Positions 26,199 to 35,513 of a DNA stretch of 43,912 nt are shown here, one piece after another. Origin of the DNA: an uncultured Pelagibacteraceae bacterium (GTDB lineage Bacteria; Pseudomonadota; Alphaproteobacteria; Pelagibacterales; Pelagibacteraceae). The notes under the pieces were generated by a model. It did not search any database. It had not been told where the DNA came from and worked only from the letters and a program-made list of their open reading frames with translations. Position numbers and translations under genes: made by a program. The stretch lies in the NCBI GenBank assembly GCA_902558705.1, contig CACEEW010000009.1, forward strand, positions 1 to 43,912, in the 5' to 3' direction. Position 1 is the stretch's first letter. Each line of letters begins with the position of its first letter.

Positions 26199-26807
26199 AT
26201 GGTTAAAATATTCAAAAATATTTTGATTTTTGCTTTTTTATTAAGCTCTATAACAACAAGTGTTTTTTCTAAAGATATCACAACATTATTAAGAAATCAG
26301 CAACTTACAGTTTTTGATATTGGAATTTTTAGATTAGAAGCAGATTTAAAAACTTCATATCCTTCTATAAAAGATCATTTAGAAGTTACTGAAGCTGAAT
26401 TTTATACAGACGTAGTTACCTCGTATTCTAAAAATTCAATTGATTTAATTGTTTCTGTTCCTATGAATAGAAATCTCAAGAAGGAAAATTATTTTTCAGA
26501 TTCTTTTAGATGTAGGAATATTTTTAATTCTGTAAGAGATTTTTTATTGAGGAATGAAAATTTGAGTAATTATAGATATACTATGGCTACAAGCTATTTA
26601 ACCTCTATATTTTCAACCCCAAGTTCATGGCCAAGCTGGAGATATGATGAAGAAATTAGAGAGGAATTAGTAAACTTAGTAAAACTAGAAATAACTTTAC
26701 GTCCAACCAAAGAACTAGCTCTTAATGAACAGGTATACCCTGTTTCATGTATTGGTGGCCTAGAAACTGATATTGATCAGATAATTATTTCAAAAAAATA
26801 CAACTAA
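26199..26807 (+). CDS. Unknown secreted protein between phoR and pstS
   Basis: I do not recognise this 202 aa protein. It begins with a signal peptide (MVKIFKNILIFAFLLSSITTSVFS, cleavage likely before KDITT), so it is probably periplasmic. The mature part is mixed alpha/beta by appearance, with two cysteines (in SFRCRN and VSCIGG) that could form a disulfide, and aromatic-rich TPSSWPSWRYDEEI. No membrane anchor or catalytic motif is evident. It lies between phoR and pstS, with a PhoB-like box upstream, so a role in phosphate acquisition or sensing is a reasonable inference and no more. Confidence 0.8.
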   Translation: MVKIFKNILIFAFLLSSITTSVFSKDITTLLRNQQLTVFDIGIFRLEADLKTSYPSIKDHLEVTEAEFYTDVVTSYSKNSIDLIVSVPMNRNLKKENYFSDSFRCRNIFNSVRDFLLRNENLSNYRYTMATSYLTSIFSTPSSWPSWRYDEEIREELVNLVKLEITLRPTKELALNEQVYPVSCIGGLETDIDQIIISKKYN

Positions 26808-26817
26808 AAAGTTACCT

Positions 26818-26846
26818 TTTTAACAAAAGTGTAACAATTCTGTAAT
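26818..26846 (+). promoter_or_regulatory. Three-half-site PhoB-like box upstream of pstS
   Basis: TTTTAAC (26818-26824), GTGTAAC (26829-26835) and CTGTAAT (26840-26846) follow each other with four-base spacers, an exact 11-base period. This is PhoB-box geometry before the classic PhoB target pstS. A -10 candidate is TTATAC at 26865-26870, at longer spacing than usual. Confidence 0.75.
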
Positions 26847-26916
26847 ATTAAAGATTCAATAAATTTATACGAGTCAGTCATCTTTTAATTAATAAATAAC
26901 GAAAGGATTAAAGATA

Positions 26917-27948
26917 ATGAAAAAACTAACTATAGTAATTGCTTCTTTAGTTGCACTTTCAATTGCAACTGTTGCTCAAGCAAGAGATCAAATTAAGATA
27001 GTTGGTTCTTCTACGGTATTCCCTTATGCAACAGTTGTTGCTGAAAGATTTGGTGGTTCAGGATTTAAAACTCCTGTAATCGAGTCTACTGGTACTGGTG
27101 GTGGAGCTAAACTATTCTGTGCTGGTGTAGGTGAACAACATCCAGATATTACAAACGCATCAAGAGCTATGAAAGATAAAGAAAAAGCTCTATGTAAGAA
27201 AAATGGTGTAAATGAAATCGTTGAGATCGTAATTGGTAACGATGGTATTACATTAGCTTACAGCAAAGATGCAAAACCAGTAAACTTTACTAAAGAACAT
27301 TTGTATTTAGCACTAGCTGCTCATACAGTTGTTGATGGTAAATTAGTTCCAAATATTTATAAAACTTGGGACCAAATTGACTCTAGTTTACCAAAACAAA
27401 AAATTTCAGTGATGATCCCACCAGGAACATCAGGAACTAGAGATGCTTGGAATTCTTTAGTAATGAAAAAAGGTATGACTAAAGAAGCTAAAGCTCTTTA
27501 TAAAGCTGGTTTTGAAGCTGGAAATAAAAAATACAAAAAACCTCAAAAACTTTACAGAGAAGATGGTGCTGCTATTGAAGTAGGAGAAAACGATAGTTTA
27601 ATCATCCAAAAGTTAACTCAAGATAAAGATATGTTTGGTTTCTTTGGTTTCAGTTATTTCTTAGCTGCAAAAGATAAATTGCAAGCAGCAAGTATTGATG
27701 GTGGACAACCATCATTGAAGTCTATTCAAGACTACAGTTATGCTGTTGCTAGACCTTTATTCTTCTACGTGAAAAAAGCTCACGTTGGAGTAATTCCAGG
27801 CTTACATGAGTTTGTGAAAGAATTCACAACGAAGAAAGCTATTGGAAAAGGTGGTTACCTAGCGGACATTGGTTTAGTGCCATTAGACTCTAAGTTGTAT
27901 AAAACAACTAGAACTAATGCTACCAAACTAGTTGCTATGGGTAATTAA
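26917..27948 (+). CDS. pstS: Phosphate ABC transporter, periplasmic binding protein
   Basis: High-affinity periplasmic phosphate-binding protein feeding PstCAB. The signal peptide MKKLTIVIASLVALSIATVAQA is followed by the phosphate-loop sequence IKIVGSSTVFPYATVVAERF. Other binding segments are ESTGTGGGAKLFCAG, DITNASRAMK and PPGTSGTRDAWN. Length 343 aa. CGAAAGGA about ten bases before ATG acts as ribosome-binding site. The codon pattern is relatively GC-tolerant and regular, fitting high expression. A terminator follows directly, separating pstS from pstCAB. Confidence 0.96.
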   Translation: MKKLTIVIASLVALSIATVAQARDQIKIVGSSTVFPYATVVAERFGGSGFKTPVIESTGTGGGAKLFCAGVGEQHPDITNASRAMKDKEKALCKKNGVNEIVEIVIGNDGITLAYSKDAKPVNFTKEHLYLALAAHTVVDGKLVPNIYKTWDQIDSSLPKQKISVMIPPGTSGTRDAWNSLVMKKGMTKEAKALYKAGFEAGNKKYKKPQKLYREDGAAIEVGENDSLIIQKLTQDKDMFGFFGFSYFLAAKDKLQAASIDGGQPSLKSIQDYSYAVARPLFFYVKKAHVGVIPGLHEFVKEFTTKKAIGKGGYLADIGLVPLDSKLYKTTRTNATKLVAMGN

Positions 27949-27971
27949 TTATTCCTCAGTTAACAAATGAT

Positions 27972-28004
27972 AAAAAAGGGGGTCTTTTTAGACCCCTTTT
28001 TTTT
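27972..28004 (+). terminator. Intrinsic terminator/attenuator between pstS and pstC
   Basis: GGGGTCT (27979-27985) pairs with AGACCCC (27990-27996) around TTTT, flanked by an A-run and eight T. It should stop most transcripts after pstS and let some continue into pstC, as at the bztA-bztB junction. Confidence 0.9.
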
Positions 28005-28039
28005 AAATTAAGAGTACAGTCCTCAATAAAGGAGATTCT

Positions 28040-29425
28040 TTGAACTTAATATTATTTACATTTATTGTTCTTCTAGGTTTCACAAGTTATTATTTTGGAC
28101 GCAAAAAAGCATATACAATTCAATCTACAAAAAAAAGATTAACTGCATTACCACAATTTTATGGTTATTATCTTTCAATCTGGTGTGCAATACCAGCCTT
28201 TATAATTTTTTCTTTATGGGCAATTTTCGAGCCCACAATTGTAAAACTATTAATCTTAAGTGATTATTCAAATCAAGGTTATCTTGATGATGAATTAAAT
28301 TTAATATACGAAAAAACAAAAGCATTGTCTCGAGGCCAATTCACTGGAGAAATTACACCTTTTATTGAGGCTTCAGCTGAAAAATATTTAAGTCTTCGAT
28401 CAATAGCTCAAAGTTCAAAAGTTGTTATAGTATTATCTGCAATTATTGCCTCTGTTGCTTACGCATATAAAAGAATTTCATCTAATTCTAGAACAAGAGA
28501 ACCAGTTGAAAAATTTTTAAACGCAGTTTTATTTACAGCTTCTTTAGCTGCAATATTAACTACTGTTGGAATAGTTTTCTCACTTATATTTCAAACTATA
28601 GATTTTTTTAAAGTAATTCCATTATTTGATTTTGTCTTTGGAACTCACTGGTATCCAGCAAAAGCTTTTGTTAGAGATTCTTCTGAGGCTTTAGATCCGA
28701 CAATGTATTCCGATACTTTTGGAGCAGTCCCTATTTTTGCAGGTACTTTTTTTATTGCATTTATTGCTATGTGCGTTGCTATCCCAATTGGATTAATGAG
28801 TGGAATTTATTTAGCTGAATATGCATCATATAAAGTTAGACAATACGCAAAACCTTTAATTGAAATTTTAGCTGGTATACCAACAGTTGTTTATGGTTTT
28901 TTTGCTGCCCTAACTGTTGGCCCATTTTTAAAAGAATTAGGAACCTCTATGGGTCTTGAAGTTTCAGCTGAAAGTGCTTTAGCAGCAGGAGGGGTAATGG
29001 GCATTATGATCATACCATTTATTTCAAGTTTAAGTGACGATGTAATTACAAGTGTACCTCAAAGTTTAAGAGATGGAAGTTATGCTATGGGAGCAACTAA
29101 ATCAGAAACAATCAAGAGAGTTATTTTTCCTGCGGCATTGCCGGGGATAGTTGGATCTATTTTGCTTGGTGTTTCAAGAGCTATAGGAGAAACAATGATA
29201 GTTGTTATGGCCTCAGGTTTAGCTGCCAATTTAACTTTAAATCCATTAGAATCTACTTCAACAATTACAGCTCAAATTGTAGTTATTCTAATTGGTGACC
29301 AAGCTTTTGGTGATCCAAAAACGCAAGCTGCTTTTGCATTAGGTATGTCATTATTTTTAGTAACGCTTTGTTTAAATATTGTGGCCTTAAGAGTAGTTAA
29401 AAAATATAGAGAGAAATATGAATAA
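28040..29425 (+). CDS. pstC: Phosphate ABC transporter permease PstC
   Basis: One of two inner-membrane channel subunits for phosphate. The start is TTG, chosen because AAAGGAGA (28028-28035) sits at correct spacing. The C-terminal half is the PstC permease core, with VAIPIGLMSGIYLAEYAS, IEILAGIPTVVYGFFAALTVGP and the coupling loop near SVPQSLRDGSYAMGATKSETI. The N-terminal half has several extra membrane segments and a soluble loop, as in the long alphaproteobacterial PstC (461 aa against about 320 in E. coli). It overlaps pstA by eight bases. Confidence 0.93.
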   Translation: MNLILFTFIVLLGFTSYYFGRKKAYTIQSTKKRLTALPQFYGYYLSIWCAIPAFIIFSLWAIFEPTIVKLLILSDYSNQGYLDDELNLIYEKTKALSRGQFTGEITPFIEASAEKYLSLRSIAQSSKVVIVLSAIIASVAYAYKRISSNSRTREPVEKFLNAVLFTASLAAILTTVGIVFSLIFQTIDFFKVIPLFDFVFGTHWYPAKAFVRDSSEALDPTMYSDTFGAVPIFAGTFFIAFIAMCVAIPIGLMSGIYLAEYASYKVRQYAKPLIEILAGIPTVVYGFFAALTVGPFLKELGTSMGLEVSAESALAAGGVMGIMIIPFISSLSDDVITSVPQSLRDGSYAMGATKSETIKRVIFPAALPGIVGSILLGVSRAIGETMIVVMASGLAANLTLNPLESTSTITAQIVVILIGDQAFGDPKTQAAFALGMSLFLVTLCLNIVALRVVKKYREKYE

Positions 29426-30686
29426 AAATAAAGAACAATTATTAAATAAAAGATACAAGGCTGAGCAGAGATTTCGCTTATACGGTCAAAGTGCAATTTT
29501 TATGGCACTTTTATTTTTAACAATTTTTATTTTCAAAATTTTTTCAACTGGCTATTCAGCTTTTCAAAAAACTTGGCTCATTGTTCCAGTAACTTTTGAT
29601 GCTGAATTAATGATGTTAGAACAAAACCCTTCTAAAGAGGACATACAAGACGCTGATTATTACGATATAGCATTAAAATCAATGGCTGATTTAGATCTAA
29701 ATGCCAATGAGGATCAAGAAAATGAATTGAAGAGAATGGTTTCTTATTTCTTTGAAAAAGAAATTAAAAATGAACTTTTAAATGACCCTAGTTTAATAGG
29801 AAAAACAAAAGAGGTTTATTTAACTGCTTCAGATGATCTAGATCAAGTTTTTAAAGGAAATTATCCAAGAGATTTACCTGAAGATCAAAGAAGAGTAAGC
29901 GATTATCAATTAAAAATTTTTGATCAACTTGTTGCAAATGGTAAGGTTGAAAGTAAATTTAATATTAGCTTTTTTACAAATGCTGACTCAAGAGAAGCAG
30001 AACTAGCTGGAATAGCAAGTTCATTTATGGGCTCAATTTTTTCTATACTTGTTTGTTTAATGATAGCTTTTCCTGTAGCGGTTCTAGCAGCAATCTATCT
30101 TGAAGAATTTGCCCCTAAAAATAGATTTACTGATTTTATTGAAGTAAATATAAATAACTTAGCAGCAGTTCCATCTATAGTTTTTGGTCTATTAGGGTTA
30201 GGAGTTTTATTGGCTATATTTCAACTACCAAGGTCTACCCCATTAGTTGGAGGTATTACTTTGTCCTTAATGACCTTACCAACAATAATCATAGCTGCCA
30301 GAGCATCTTTAAAAGCAGTTCCGCCAAGTATAAGAGAGGCAGCACTTGCTATGGGAGCAAGTCGAATGCAAACCACAATGCATCATACTGTTCCTCTTTC
30401 AATGCCTGGCACGTTATCAGGAACAATAATTGGTTTAGCTCAAGCTTTAGGAGAAACTGCACCCCTCATTTTAATTGGAATGGTTGCTTTTGTTAACACG
30501 ATACCTGGATCACCTATGGATCCTGCTGCAAGTTTACCAGTTCAAATTTATATTTGGGCTGAAAGTGCTGAAAGAGGATTTGTAGAAAAAGTTTCGGCAT
30601 GTATAATGGTCCTTCTTGGCTTTTTAATAACAATGAACTTATTTGCCCAAATAATAAGACATAAGTTTGAGAAAAAATGGAGTTAA
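29418..30686 (+). CDS. pstA: Phosphate ABC transporter permease PstA
   Basis: Second channel subunit, paired with PstC. An N-terminal membrane segment leads into a periplasmic, acidic insertion (about residues 60-190) before the permease core with [36 protein letters not shown]. The coupling loop [19 protein letters not shown] and [16 protein letters not shown] are PstA signatures. The 422 aa length with the large loop is the alphaproteobacterial form. It overlaps pstC by eight bases and ends one base before the preferred pstB start. Confidence 0.93.
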   Translation: MNKNKEQLLNKRYKAEQRFRLYGQSAIFMALLFLTIFIFKIFSTGYSAFQKTWLIVPVTFDAELMMLEQNPSKEDIQDADYYDIALKSMADLDLNANEDQENELKRMVSYFFEKEIKNELLNDPSLIGKTKEVYLTASDDLDQVFKGNYPRDLPEDQRRVSDYQLKIFDQLVANGKVESKFNISFFTNADSREAELAGIASSFMGSIFSILVCLMIAFPVAVLAAIYLEEFAPKNRFTDFIEVNINNLAAVPSIVFGLLGLGVLLAIFQLPRSTPLVGGITLSLMTLPTIIIAARASLKAVPPSIREAALAMGASRMQTTMHHTVPLSMPGTLSGTIIGLAQALGETAPLILIGMVAFVNTIPGSPMDPAASLPVQIYIWAESAERGFVEKVSACIMVLLGFLITMNLFAQIIRHKFEKKWS

Positions 30687-30687
30687 A

Positions 30688-31443
30688 ATGATAAAGATTA
30701 AAGCAAAAGATGTTGATGTTTTTTATGGAAAAAAACAAGCGCTCTTTAATATAAGTTTAGATATTGAGGAAAATCAAGTAACAGCATTAATTGGTCCATC
30801 TGGTTGTGGTAAATCAACTTTCCTAAGATGTCTTAATAGGATGAATGATGTAATTGATATCTGCAGTGTTAAAGGAGAAATTTTAATTAATGACTTCAAT
30901 ATCAATGATAAAAGTTGTGATGTTGTAAGACTAAGAGAAAAAATTGGTATGGTTTTTCAAAAACCTAATCCTTTCCCAAAAACTTTATATGAAAATGTAT
31001 CTTACGGTCCAACAATTCATGGTATGGCTCAATCAAAACAAGAAATGGATGAAATTGTTGAAACTAGCTTAAAAAAAGCTGCACTATGGGAAGAAGTAAA
31101 AGATAGATTGCATGAACCTGGAACTGGATTATCTGGAGGACAACAGCAAAGACTTTGTATTGCTAGAGCGATTTCTGTAAGACCAGAAGTTATATTAATG
31201 GATGAGCCTTGTTCAGCATTAGATCCAATAGCAACAGCACAAATTGAAGAATTGATTGATGAGTTAAAAAAAGAGCACACAATAATAATTGTAACTCATT
31301 CTATGGCTCAAGCGGCACGTGTATCTCAAAATACAGGTTTTTTTCACTTAGGACAATTGATAGAACATGGATCTACTGATAAAATATTTAAGAATCCTGA
31401 TAATACAAAAACCCAGGACTATATAACCGGGAGGTTTGGATAA
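30688..31443 (+). CDS. pstB: Phosphate ABC transporter ATPase PstB
   Basis: ATPase that energises phosphate import and takes part in PhoR signalling. Walker A is GPSGCGKST, the Q-loop [20 protein letters not shown] is diagnostic of PstB, the signature is [15 protein letters not shown], Walker B is [13 protein letters not shown], and the switch is VTHSMAQA. The ATG at 30688 (251 aa) is preferred over an in-frame TTG at 30667, because TGGAG precedes it and the earlier start would lie inside pstA. Its stop overlaps the phoU start by one base. Confidence 0.96.
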   Translation: MIKIKAKDVDVFYGKKQALFNISLDIEENQVTALIGPSGCGKSTFLRCLNRMNDVIDICSVKGEILINDFNINDKSCDVVRLREKIGMVFQKPNPFPKTLYENVSYGPTIHGMAQSKQEMDEIVETSLKKAALWEEVKDRLHEPGTGLSGGQQQRLCIARAISVRPEVILMDEPCSALDPIATAQIEELIDELKKEHTIIIVTHSMAQAARVSQNTGFFHLGQLIEHGSTDKIFKNPDNTKTQDYITGRFG

Positions 31444-32150
31444 TGTCTGAAGCACCACATACAGTTAAATCTTACGAAGAAGAACTAAAAAACCTGAATG
31501 CTAATATAATTAAAATGGGAAGTGCATGTGAGGATGCTTTAGGTAAAGCAATTCAAGCCATCACAACAAGAAATAGCGATATTGCAGAAAATGTAATTCA
31601 AGATGATGAAAAAATAGATAAATATGAAGCCTTGATTGAACAACAAGTTGTAAATTTAATTGCTTTAAGACAACCTATGGCAATTGATTTAAGAGAGACA
31701 GTAACGGCTTTGAAAATGTCTTCAGATTTAGAAAGAATAGGTGATTTAGCAAAAAATATATCCAAGAGAACACTTTTGCTAAATGAAAATCTTCCAAAGA
31801 ATTTGGTAGATTCACTAAATAGAGTATCTACCAATGTTCAAAAACAATTAAAATCAACATTAGACGCTTATTTAGAAAGATCTGCGCCAATGGCAGTAAA
31901 TGTTTGGGAAGGTGATGAGCAAATAGATGATCTAACAAATCTTTGTATGCAAGAAGTTATAAAATATCTTAAAGAAAATGAAAAAAATTTAGACGATGGA
32001 ACTCACTTGTTGTTTGTGACCAAAAATGTTGAGCGTATTGGTGATCATACTACAAATGTTGCAGAACAAATTTATTATTTAGTTAAAGGTGAATATTTAG
32101 AAGGTGACAGACCTAAGGGCACTGAGCCAATTGTAACTGGAGAAAAATGA
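31443..32150 (+). CDS. phoU: Phosphate signalling protein PhoU
   Basis: Helical metal-binding adaptor that links PstB to PhoR and keeps the Pho response off when phosphate is plentiful. It is 235 aa with two PhoU repeats. The E/DxxxD metal motifs are seen in SSDLERIGDLAKNISKR (first repeat) and TKNVERIGDHTTNVAEQIYYL (second repeat). It overlaps pstB by one base and lies three bases before phoB, so it is part of the pst-pho operon. Confidence 0.95.
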   Translation: MSEAPHTVKSYEEELKNLNANIIKMGSACEDALGKAIQAITTRNSDIAENVIQDDEKIDKYEALIEQQVVNLIALRQPMAIDLRETVTALKMSSDLERIGDLAKNISKRTLLLNENLPKNLVDSLNRVSTNVQKQLKSTLDAYLERSAPMAVNVWEGDEQIDDLTNLCMQEVIKYLKENEKNLDDGTHLLFVTKNVERIGDHTTNVAEQIYYLVKGEYLEGDRPKGTEPIVTGEK

Positions 32151-32153
32151 TTT

Positions 32154-32837
32154 ATGTCAGCTCATGTTTTCATAGCTGAAGATGAAGCATCAATTGTTAG
32201 TTTGTTAAAGTATAATCTTGAAAAAGAAGGTTATAAAGTCAGTCATTCAGAAAATGGAGAAGATGCTCTTAAACAAATAAAATCAAAACAGCCAGATTTG
32301 ATATTAATGGATTGGATGTTACCTGAATTATCTGGTGTTGAAATTTGTAAAAACTTAAAAAAAGATAATAAGTTTAATGATATTCCTGTCATTATGTTAA
32401 CTGCAAAAGGGGAGGAAGAAGACAAATTAAAAGCATTTGATACAGGTGCAGATGATTATGTAACTAAACCTTTTAGTCAAAAAGAATTAAATGCTAGAAT
32501 TAAATCTTTATTGAGAAGATCTAAGCCTCAATCATCATCAGACATTGTAGAATTTACTGATTTAAAAATAGATCGGATTACAAAAAGAGTTTATAGAAAA
32601 GATAAGGAAATTACTTTAGGTCCAACTGAATTTAAACTATTAGATTTTTTTATCAAAAATCCAAAAAGAGTTTATTCAAGAGAACAACTTCTAAATAATG
32701 TTTGGGGGGAAGATATATATGTTGAGTCTAGAACAGTAGATGTTCATATTAGAAGATTAAGACAAGCAATTAATATACAAAATACAAAACCTTTAATTAG
32801 AACAGTGAGATCAGCTGGTTATTCTTTAGAATCTTGA
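32154..32837 (+). CDS. phoB: Phosphate regulon response regulator PhoB
   Basis: OmpR-family activator of the phosphate-starvation regulon. The receiver domain has acidic residues E9/D10, phospho-acceptor D53 (LMDWMLPELSG) and the VTKPFS lysine. The winged-helix domain contains TLGPTEFKLLDFFIKNPKRV and VDVHIRRLRQAIN, matching PhoB. Length 227 aa. It is last in the pst-pho operon, three bases after phoU. Its 3' end overlaps the convergent sixA gene by 19 bases. It is the likely binder of the 11-base-repeat boxes in this window. Confidence 0.94.
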   Translation: MSAHVFIAEDEASIVSLLKYNLEKEGYKVSHSENGEDALKQIKSKQPDLILMDWMLPELSGVEICKNLKKDNKFNDIPVIMLTAKGEEEDKLKAFDTGADDYVTKPFSQKELNARIKSLLRRSKPQSSSDIVEFTDLKIDRITKRVYRKDKEITLGPTEFKLLDFFIKNPKRVYSREQLLNNVWGEDIYVESRTVDVHIRRLRQAINIQNTKPLIRTVRSAGYSLES

Positions 32838-33343
32838 AGATCTTTGGGCCTTATAAATTCTTTTAATACTCCTTTTTTCTCAACTTCATTCCAGGATTTA
32901 ATATCAAACTCAATTTTTGCAAATGCTGCTGTTGGGAATTTATAATTCATTAGTTTAAAATTATTCGTATTATGATTTTTTGTAAGATTTCGTACTAAAT
33001 TTTTCACTGATGGTTCATGGTTTATAATCAAAATTGATTTATATTCACTGGATATTTCTTTAATTTTTTTTATAATTGCATTCTCATCAACTAAATATAA
33101 ATCTTTTGAAAAATTAACTTTTTTTGGTTTATTAATTTTCTTGGACAAAATTTGAAAAGTTTTTTTTGTTCTTTTTGATGATGAAATTAATGCATAATCA
33201 AATTTAAATTTTTTTTTAACAAAAAATTCACAAATCATTTTTGCATTTCTCTTGCCTCTTTTACTAAGTGGTCTATCAAAATCATTAATACTTAAATCAT
33301 CCCAACTAGATTTTGCGTGTCTCATGACGTATAATTGATACAT
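32819..33343 (-). CDS. sixA: SixA-type phosphohistidine phosphatase
   Basis: Histidine phosphatase superfamily protein. The start MYQLYVMRHAKSSWDD carries the RHG-type motif with H9, and the second catalytic His is in IINHEPSVKNLVRNL. The frame stays open to 33436, but that extension would overlap ppk and adds no conserved sequence, so the ATG at 33343 (174 aa) is preferred. SixA enzymes remove phosphate from histidine phosphotransfer domains; the substrate here is unknown. It is convergent with phoB (19-base overlap) and divergent from ppk across 13 bases. Confidence 0.85.
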   Translation of the reverse strand: MYQLYVMRHAKSSWDDLSINDFDRPLSKRGKRNAKMICEFFVKKKFKFDYALISSSKRTKKTFQILSKKINKPKKVNFSKDLYLVDENAIIKKIKEISSEYKSILIINHEPSVKNLVRNLTKNHNTNNFKLMNYKFPTAAFAKIEFDIKSWNEVEKKGVLKEFIRPKDLQDSKE

Positions 33344-33356
33344 AAAATTTAAATAT

Positions 33357-35513
33357 ATGACTGCTTTAAAAAAACAACATAAAGAAGAGCTGAAATCTAG
33401 ATATATAAATAGAGAGCTTTCTTGGTTAAAATTCAACGATAGAGTACTTTTAGAGGCACAAAATATCGAAAATCCTCTTTATGAAAGAGTAAAGTTTTTA
33501 TCAATTGCTGGGTCTAATCTAGATGAATTTTTTATGGTCCGAGTTGCTGGATTATATAGTCAAATAAAACAAGAAGTTGACTCATTAAGTTCTGATGGTT
33601 TGACACCTGAAGAGCAAATGGATGAGGTAGTGCTTGAAACTAAGAATCTATTAAAAAAACAGAACAAAATTTTTATTCAACTGATTATGGAATTAAAAAA
33701 AAATAATATCAGTTTAGTTAAACCAGTTAATTTAAATACTAAGGATAAAAAAAAACTTCTAGAAATATTTAAAGAAGAGATTTACCCTTTACTAACACCA
33801 TCAGCAATTGATCCTGCACACCCATTTCCTTTTATAATCAATCAAGGAAGAGCAATTGTAATGAAGTTAAGAAAAAAAAATAAAAAAAGGATTTTAAACT
33901 CAATAATTGTAATACCAAAAGCATTATCTAGATTTATTGAAATAGAGTCTTCTAAAAATCATAAGAAGTTTGTTATTCTAGATGACATAATAAGTTTTTT
34001 TGCTAATGAAATTTTTCCAGATCATGATTTAGAAAAAAAAATGATTTTTAGAGTAATAAGAGACAGCGATGTAGAGATTCAAGAGGAAGCAGAAGATTTA
34101 GTTAGATCTTTTGAATTGGCTTTAAAAAGACGTAGAACGGGTGATATTGTTCGTTTAGAGGTTCTTGAAAATAGTGATAATGAATTGGTAAGATTTATAA
34201 CTAATAAATTAGACATAAATCCTGACTATATTTATGATGTTGCTGGCCTTGTTGGAATTCAAGATATAGATCAAATATGTAAAGTAAAAAATCCAAAATT
34301 AAGATTTAAACATTTTACACCTAGAGAAGTTGAAAGATTAAAAGAATATAATGATAATTTTTTTGAAACTATTAAAAAGAAAGATTTAGTTGTTCATCAT
34401 CCTTTTGAAACATTTGACTCAGTAATTGAATTTTTAAACCAAGCAGCAAATGATAAAAAAGTTATAGCTATAAAACAAACTCTATATAGAACAACTCTAG
34501 ACTCACTAATTGTTAAAGCTTTAATAACAGCAGCAGAAAACGGAAAAACAGTTACCGCTTTAATTGAAATTAAAGCTAGATTTGATGAGGAAGCTAATAT
34601 TCAACTATCAAGAAGTTTAGAAAAAGTAGGTGTCCAAATTGTTTATGGTTTTGCTAAATATAAAACCCATGCAAAATCATCATTAGTTTTAAGAAGAGAA
34701 CAAGGAAAAATACAAACTTATTTTCATTTAGGAACCGGCAATTATCATCCTGTAAATGCTAAAATTTATACTGATTTATCTTTATTTAGTTGTGATAAGA
34801 AAATGGCGTCAGATGTTGAAAAGTTTTTTAATTATGTAACAGGATACGCAAAACCAAAAAATCTTAATAAAATTTCTATTTCGCCAGTAAATATGAGGCA
34901 AACTTTAAATGAAAATATTGATGCTGAAATTAGAAATTCTAAAAATGGAAAATTTGCAGTTATTTGGGCAAAAATGAACTCTTTAGTAGATCCAGAAATT
35001 ATTGATAAATTTTATGAAGCTTCAAATGCTGGTGTAAAAATTCATTTATTTGTGAGAGGTGTTTGTTGTTTAAGACCAGGAGTTAAAGATAGATCAGAAA
35101 ACATAGTTGTAAAAAGTATCATAGGAAGATTTTTAGAGCATTCTAGAATTTATTGTTTTAGTAACGGCACTAAAAACATGCCTAATAGAAATGCAAAAGT
35201 ATATATTTCTTCAGCTGATTTAATGCCGAGAAATTTAAATAGAAGAGTAGAACTTCTAGTTCCAATTGAAAATGAAACTGTTCATGAACAGATTTTAGAT
35301 CAAATAATGTTAGCAAATTATCTTGATACTAATCAGAGCTGGGAGCTCAATGCTGATGGTAATTATAAAAAAATTAAATATAGTAAGAACGATTCTTTTT
35401 CAGCTCATGAATATTTTATGAATAATCCGAGCTTATCTGGAAGAGGTAAGGCTAAATTAAAAATGCAGCCTAAACAACTGCACTTAAGATTGATTAAAAG
35501 TGGAAGTAATTAA
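33357..35513 (+). CDS. ppk: Polyphosphate kinase PPK1
   Basis: Polymerises the gamma-phosphate of ATP into polyphosphate. The 718 aa protein has the N domain beginning YINRELSWLKFNDRVLLEAQ and LSIAGSNLDEFFMVRVAGL, followed by two phospholipase-D-like catalytic domains. The autophosphorylated histidine is H438 in YKTHAKSSLVLRRE, and the second conserved one is H595 in FLEHSRIYCFSNG. Its stop overlaps the ppx start by 14 bases, so synthesis and hydrolysis genes are translationally linked. The promoter must lie in or near the 5' end of sixA. Confidence 0.95.
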   Translation: MTALKKQHKEELKSRYINRELSWLKFNDRVLLEAQNIENPLYERVKFLSIAGSNLDEFFMVRVAGLYSQIKQEVDSLSSDGLTPEEQMDEVVLETKNLLKKQNKIFIQLIMELKKNNISLVKPVNLNTKDKKKLLEIFKEEIYPLLTPSAIDPAHPFPFIINQGRAIVMKLRKKNKKRILNSIIVIPKALSRFIEIESSKNHKKFVILDDIISFFANEIFPDHDLEKKMIFRVIRDSDVEIQEEAEDLVRSFELALKRRRTGDIVRLEVLENSDNELVRFITNKLDINPDYIYDVAGLVGIQDIDQICKVKNPKLRFKHFTPREVERLKEYNDNFFETIKKKDLVVHHPFETFDSVIEFLNQAANDKKVIAIKQTLYRTTLDSLIVKALITAAENGKTVTALIEIKARFDEEANIQLSRSLEKVGVQIVYGFAKYKTHAKSSLVLRREQGKIQTYFHLGTGNYHPVNAKIYTDLSLFSCDKKMASDVEKFFNYVTGYAKPKNLNKISISPVNMRQTLNENIDAEIRNSKNGKFAVIWAKMNSLVDPEIIDKFYEASNAGVKIHLFVRGVCCLRPGVKDRSENIVVKSIIGRFLEHSRIYCFSNGTKNMPNRNAKVYISSADLMPRNLNRRVELLVPIENETVHEQILDQIMLANYLDTNQSWELNADGNYKKIKYSKNDSFSAHEYFMNNPSLSGRGKAKLKMQPKQLHLRLIKSGSN

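Noticed and set aside
33344..33436. An N-terminal extension of SixA by 31 residues
   Set aside because: It would overlap the ppk start and has no conserved sequence; the domain begins right at the ATG at 33343.
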